DNA of 64,000 bases, taken from positions 186,001 to 250,000 of the forward strand of contig NZ_LN898217.1 of NCBI RefSeq assembly GCF_001457815.1. Direction: 5' to 3'. This document shows, piece by piece, positions 61,233 to 64,000 of this stretch. The notes beneath the pieces are model-generated. The model did no database searches. It saw nothing but the letters and a program-made list of their open reading frames with translations, and had not been told where the DNA came from. Position numbers and translations under genes: made by a program. Source of the DNA: Vitreoscilla massiliensis. Lineage in GTDB: Bacteria; Pseudomonadota; Gammaproteobacteria; Burkholderiales; Neisseriaceae. How positions within the stretch are numbered: position 1 is the first letter of the stretch; each line of letters starts with the position of its first letter.

Positions 61233-61270
61233 GAATGCGGCCTGTAAGCCATTACAGGCCGCATTTTGTG
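61233..61270 (+). terminator. DUS inverted-pair terminator
   Basis: AATGCGGCCTGTAA and complement around GCCA, then TTTTG. Confidence 0.75.
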
Positions 61271-61393
61271 TTTGTATGCCCATTCATTAACACAGATTTA
61301 AACTATTTTAACCACGATACCAGCGTCATTAACATTGGGAGCAGGTATGATGAGGGTGTCTGTCAGACTCCATTCAAATATTAGGAAAATAAC

Positions 61394-62002
61394 ATGAATG
61401 CATTGAAATCTTCTTTGCTGGGTTTGACCGCGGCTGCGGTTTTGGGTGTGTCTGCAATGGCTGTGGCCGAAACCAAACCTGCTCCGCAACAACGTCCACA
61501 ACTGACTGAACAACAGAAAGCCCAAATCGCTGACCGCCGTTTTGATCGCCGTTATGGTGATTTGAACTTGAGCAAAGCGCAACAAAGCAAAATCAAAGCG
61601 ATTGAAGAGCAATACCGTCCACAAGCGCCTGCGCCTGTCAGCGATGCCGAACGCCAAACATGGGCGGCCAATGCTGAAAAATTGCGTCAAGCGCGTTTGA
61701 GTGTGATTCAAGGCAAAACCTTTAACGAGGCTGCGGCCCAACAACTGTTCACCCAAGAACAGGCTGTGCGCGCTGAAATGCAACAAAAACACCAACAACA
61801 ACGCGCCCAAGGCGAGTTGAACCAATTGCGCAAAGAACACGCGATTTTCCAAGTATTGAACAAAAAACAGCAGCAACAGTATTTGGAACAAGCGAAACAA
61901 CCGCGTCCGATGATGCGCAACAATGGCCCGAAAGGCAAACCACACCACCGTGGCCCAGGCCCACGTCGCATGGATGCCCCACAAGCCGCACCTGCCAAAT
62001 AA
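61394..62002 (+). CDS. Spy/CpxP-like periplasmic protein
   Basis: The 202-residue precursor has a signal peptide ending near AVAE and a helical, Gln/Lys/Arg-rich mature part with LNLSKAQQSKIKAIEEQYRP and LNKKQQQQYLEQAKQ, close to the LTxxQ repeats of Spy/CpxP chaperones. The end is Pro/His/Arg-rich. It may be an envelope-stress chaperone or, in Neisseria-like fashion, a small scaffold. A terminator follows. Confidence 0.72.
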   Translation: MNALKSSLLGLTAAAVLGVSAMAVAETKPAPQQRPQLTEQQKAQIADRRFDRRYGDLNLSKAQQSKIKAIEEQYRPQAPAPVSDAERQTWAANAEKLRQARLSVIQGKTFNEAAAQQLFTQEQAVRAEMQQKHQQQRAQGELNQLRKEHAIFQVLNKKQQQQYLEQAKQPRPMMRNNGPKGKPHHRGPGPRRMDAPQAAPAK

Positions 62003-62021
62003 GGCATTGGTCATGACATCC

Positions 62022-62055
62022 ACCCTGTTGTTCATCCAGACAACAGGGTATTTTA
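62022..62055 (+). terminator. Rho-independent terminator
   Basis: ACCCTGTTG and CAACAGGGT pair around about 10 bases, then ATTTTATT. Confidence 0.8.
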
Positions 62056-62175
62056 TTGGGCGCTGCTAGCCTGTGTGCATAAGCAGTTCCATCTTGGACT
62101 TGGTCTGCGACAGAACTTACGATGGGCTTACAGGCCGCATTCGGTTACAGTAAGGCATTGCTTCAGGGGCTGAAC

Positions 62176-63552
62176 ATGAATCAAGCACAGGTTTACGCAT
62201 TTGTGGATTTGGAGACCAGCGGCGGCAGCGCCGAACATGACCGCATCACCGAAATCGCCATCATCCGCGTCGACGGCGAGACCGTCAGGCGCTACCAAAC
62301 CTTGCTCAATCCGCAAACCCACATTCCACCTTTTATCACCGCCATCACCGGCATAGACAATGCGCTGGTGGCCGATGCACCGACGTTTGCGACCGTGGCC
62401 GACGAGGTGTGGACTTGGCTGCAAGACTGCATATTCTTGGCGCACAATGTGCGCTTTGATTTTGGTTTTCTCAAACAGGCATTTGCGCATGTGGGCAAGG
62501 ATTTTAATCCCGAGCAATTGTGTACGGTCAAGTTGTCGCGCCGCCTTTATCCCGAACACAAACATCACGGCTTAGACCAATTGATACAGCGCCACGGTTT
62601 GCGCATGCCACAGCGCCACCGCGCCATGGCCGACGCCGATGCGATTTACCAATTTTGGCAAATGGTGCAGCAAAGCTTTGATGCCAAAACCTTACAGGCC
62701 GCTTGTCAGAAGGTGATGAATCGGCCGAGTGTGCCGGTGCATTTGCAGGCGCTGAACATAGACACGCTGTACAACGGTTATGGCGTGTATGTGATTTACG
62801 GCGACAACGATGCGCCGCTGTACATAGGCAAAAGCAAAACCGTGAAAACGCGTTTGTTGGCGCATTTTCGCAACGATGTGCGCAGTGGCAAGGAAATGCT
62901 GTTGGCGCAACAGGCGCGGCGCTTGCAGATTATCGAATGCGCGGGCGAAGTCGATGCTCTCATCACCGAGGCGCGCTTGGTCAAACAGTGGCAACCGAGT
63001 TTGAACCGCCGTTTGCGCCGAAAAGATGCGCTGTACAGTTGGCAATGGCAACGCGGCGATGATGGTTTTGATGGCTTGGTCTTGGTGGACGCGGCCACTG
63101 CGGTGTTGGATGGTTCGAGCGTGTATGTGGGCTTGTGGCACAGCCGCAGTGAGGCCAAAAAGCAGCTCAAATCGTATTTGGAACCGAGCACGCTGTGTTG
63201 GCAATGCTTGGGTTTGGAAGCCGGCATGACAGGCTCGCCGTGTTTTCGTCAGCAAATCAAACAGTGCGCTGGTGCTTGCATCGGTTTGGTTGAAGCGGCA
63301 GCGCACAATGCCGAATTGGCTCGGCGCTTAAAACCACATCTGTTGGCAAGCTGGCCAGTGGACGGTGTGGCGGTGTTAATCGAGGAACAGCGCTGGCATG
63401 TGTTAGACGATTGGCGTTATTTGGGCACGGTCAGCGATGTGCATGAGGCGACGGCGCTGTTGGCACAGCCACGGCCACGCTTGGACAAAGACATCTACCA
63501 AATCCTGTACAAACACCGCGCTTTATTGCATCCGCTGGCCAACATGCTCTAA
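62176..63552 (+). CDS. DnaQ-like exonuclease fused to GIY-YIG nuclease (Cho/UvrC-like)
   Basis: The 458-residue protein joins two nuclease domains. Residues 1-170 are a DEDD 3'-5' exonuclease (YAFVDLETSGG with Asp/Glu; AHNVRFDFGFL; HRAMADADAI). Residues about 200-290 are a GIY-YIG domain (YGVYVIYGDNDAPLYIGKSK, catalytic Arg in TVKTRLLAHF and Glu in ALITEARLVKQWQPSLN), followed by a Cys-containing UvrC-like region (KQCAGACIGL). It is known as an epsilon/Cho fusion in several bacteria and probably acts in repair. AGGGG precedes ATG 62176. DUS words lie just upstream (62129) and inside (62692). Confidence 0.88.
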   Translation: MNQAQVYAFVDLETSGGSAEHDRITEIAIIRVDGETVRRYQTLLNPQTHIPPFITAITGIDNALVADAPTFATVADEVWTWLQDCIFLAHNVRFDFGFLKQAFAHVGKDFNPEQLCTVKLSRRLYPEHKHHGLDQLIQRHGLRMPQRHRAMADADAIYQFWQMVQQSFDAKTLQAACQKVMNRPSVPVHLQALNIDTLYNGYGVYVIYGDNDAPLYIGKSKTVKTRLLAHFRNDVRSGKEMLLAQQARRLQIIECAGEVDALITEARLVKQWQPSLNRRLRRKDALYSWQWQRGDDGFDGLVLVDAATAVLDGSSVYVGLWHSRSEAKKQLKSYLEPSTLCWQCLGLEAGMTGSPCFRQQIKQCAGACIGLVEAAAHNAELARRLKPHLLASWPVDGVAVLIEEQRWHVLDDWRYLGTVSDVHEATALLAQPRPRLDKDIYQILYKHRALLHPLANML

Positions 63553-63698
63553 GCGGCCTGTAAATATTAAATCAGCTGGATTAAGGTCTAAGCAAACCCT
63601 TGCACAGCCGCAATTCAACACAGTGCTGAGCCACACAGATGACAAATAGAGCAAATTTCTTTATTCTCACTCGCTTGTTTTGACCATTTTGGGACGCT

Positions 63699-64000
63699 AT
63701 GAACATTACCCACATCTTGGCCACGGAGTTGGCGGCCAGAGCCGAACAGATACAGGCCGCAGTTGGCCTGTTGGACGAGGGCGCGACCGTGCCATTTATT
63801 GCCCGTTACCGCAAAGAGGTGACTGGCGGCTTGGACGACACACAATTGCGCAATTTGGCCGAGCGTTTGCAATACTTGCGCGAATTGGTGGAGCGCAAAG
63901 CCACCATTGTTAAGAGCATAGACGAGCAAGGCAAGCTCACGCCGGAATTGGCGGCGCAAATTGAGGCGATAGACAACAAAACCGCGTTGGAAGATGTGTA
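63699..64000 (+). CDS. tex: Tex RNA-binding transcription accessory protein, 5' part
   Basis: The first 100 codons of a gene that runs out of the window. The peptide contains ILATELAARAEQIQAAVGLL and VPFIARYRKEVTGGLDDTQL, the Tex N-terminal signature. Tex carries a YqgF-like nuclease fold and an S1 domain further on. A near-DUS (63750) encodes part of IQAA. No good ribosome site precedes ATG 63699; the gene follows a single DUS at 63553. Confidence 0.93.
   Translation, partial: MNITHILATELAARAEQIQAAVGLLDEGATVPFIARYRKEVTGGLDDTQLRNLAERLQYLRELVERKATIVKSIDEQGKLTPELAAQIEAIDNKTALEDV

Noticed and set aside
5129..61270. DUS words as a CRISPR array or REP-type mobile element
   Set aside because: The words are scattered singly or as inverted pairs, without regular spacers, and lie in coding regions too; uptake sequence is the simpler reading.
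61298..62035. 245-codon minus-strand frame over the Spy-like gene
   Set aside because: Leu/Phe-rich antisense composition mirrors the Gln/Lys-rich sense strand; the sense gene has a signal peptide and terminator.

Overview
The window reads as chromosomal DNA of a Neisseriaceae-type betaproteobacterium with roughly even base composition and a marked preference for TTG leucine codons. The gene order minE-oxyR, the yraN-gmhA-dolP cluster, the tonB-exbB-exbD order and the protein families point to Neisseriales. The strongest signature is an abundant 11-base word, GCGGCCTGTAA (often AAGCGGCCTGTAAA), on both strands. It is built like a Neisseriaceae DNA uptake sequence (DUS), with the CTG core, but is not the classical GCCGTCTGAA. 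Single copies lie in genes and spacers, and about 17 inverted pairs form hairpins after genes. I cannot name the species; a PhaM-like gene suggests polyhydroxyalkanoate storage.

Layout. 1-8.2 kb: end of minE, oxyR, initiator tRNA, phaM-like gene, dnaE, and small poorly known genes. 8.3-14.8 kb: a DUF2147 protein, an NlpD-like lipoprotein, then an iron locus (Fur box, Fiu-like TonB-dependent receptor, PiuC-type hydroxylase, FMN-dependent hydroxyacid oxidase) and a free methionine sulfoxide reductase. 15.4-19.4 kb: two tRNA-Leu(CAA) copies, rsmI, yraN, gmhA/diaA and dolP. 19.4-26.6 kb: a regulatory-type PTS (EIIA-Man, HPr, EI), metF, purU, small conserved genes and an Lrp regulator. 26.9-34.7 kb: a tandem glycine riboswitch and the glycine cleavage genes gcvT, gcvH and gcvP, with yiaA/B-like, tag, LysE and MFS genes between gcvH and gcvP.

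34.9-44.5 kb is the more accessory part: an AT-rich PD-(D/E)XK nuclease gene between DUS hairpins, a spacer that looks like a structured RNA, two tandem 76-residue protein genes each behind a good sigma-54 promoter, a LysR regulator, and several secreted or membrane proteins. 44.6-64 kb: gamma-glutamyltransferase, NAD(P)H-hydrate epimerase, a membrane protein with three degenerate J-like repeats, an L,D-transpeptidase, hpt, dtd, tonB-exbB-exbD, recJ, two active-type M23 endopeptidases, a Spy/CpxP-like protein, an exonuclease/GIY-YIG fusion and the start of tex.

Functional links: the Fiu-like receptor at 10-12 kb would be energised by TonB-ExbB-ExbD at 53-55 kb. MetF, PurU and the glycine cleavage genes share the one-carbon folate pool. 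The NlpD-like activator, the two M23 peptidases and the L,D-transpeptidase are all cell-wall remodelling functions. I found no rRNA, CRISPR array, insertion sequence or intact prophage.
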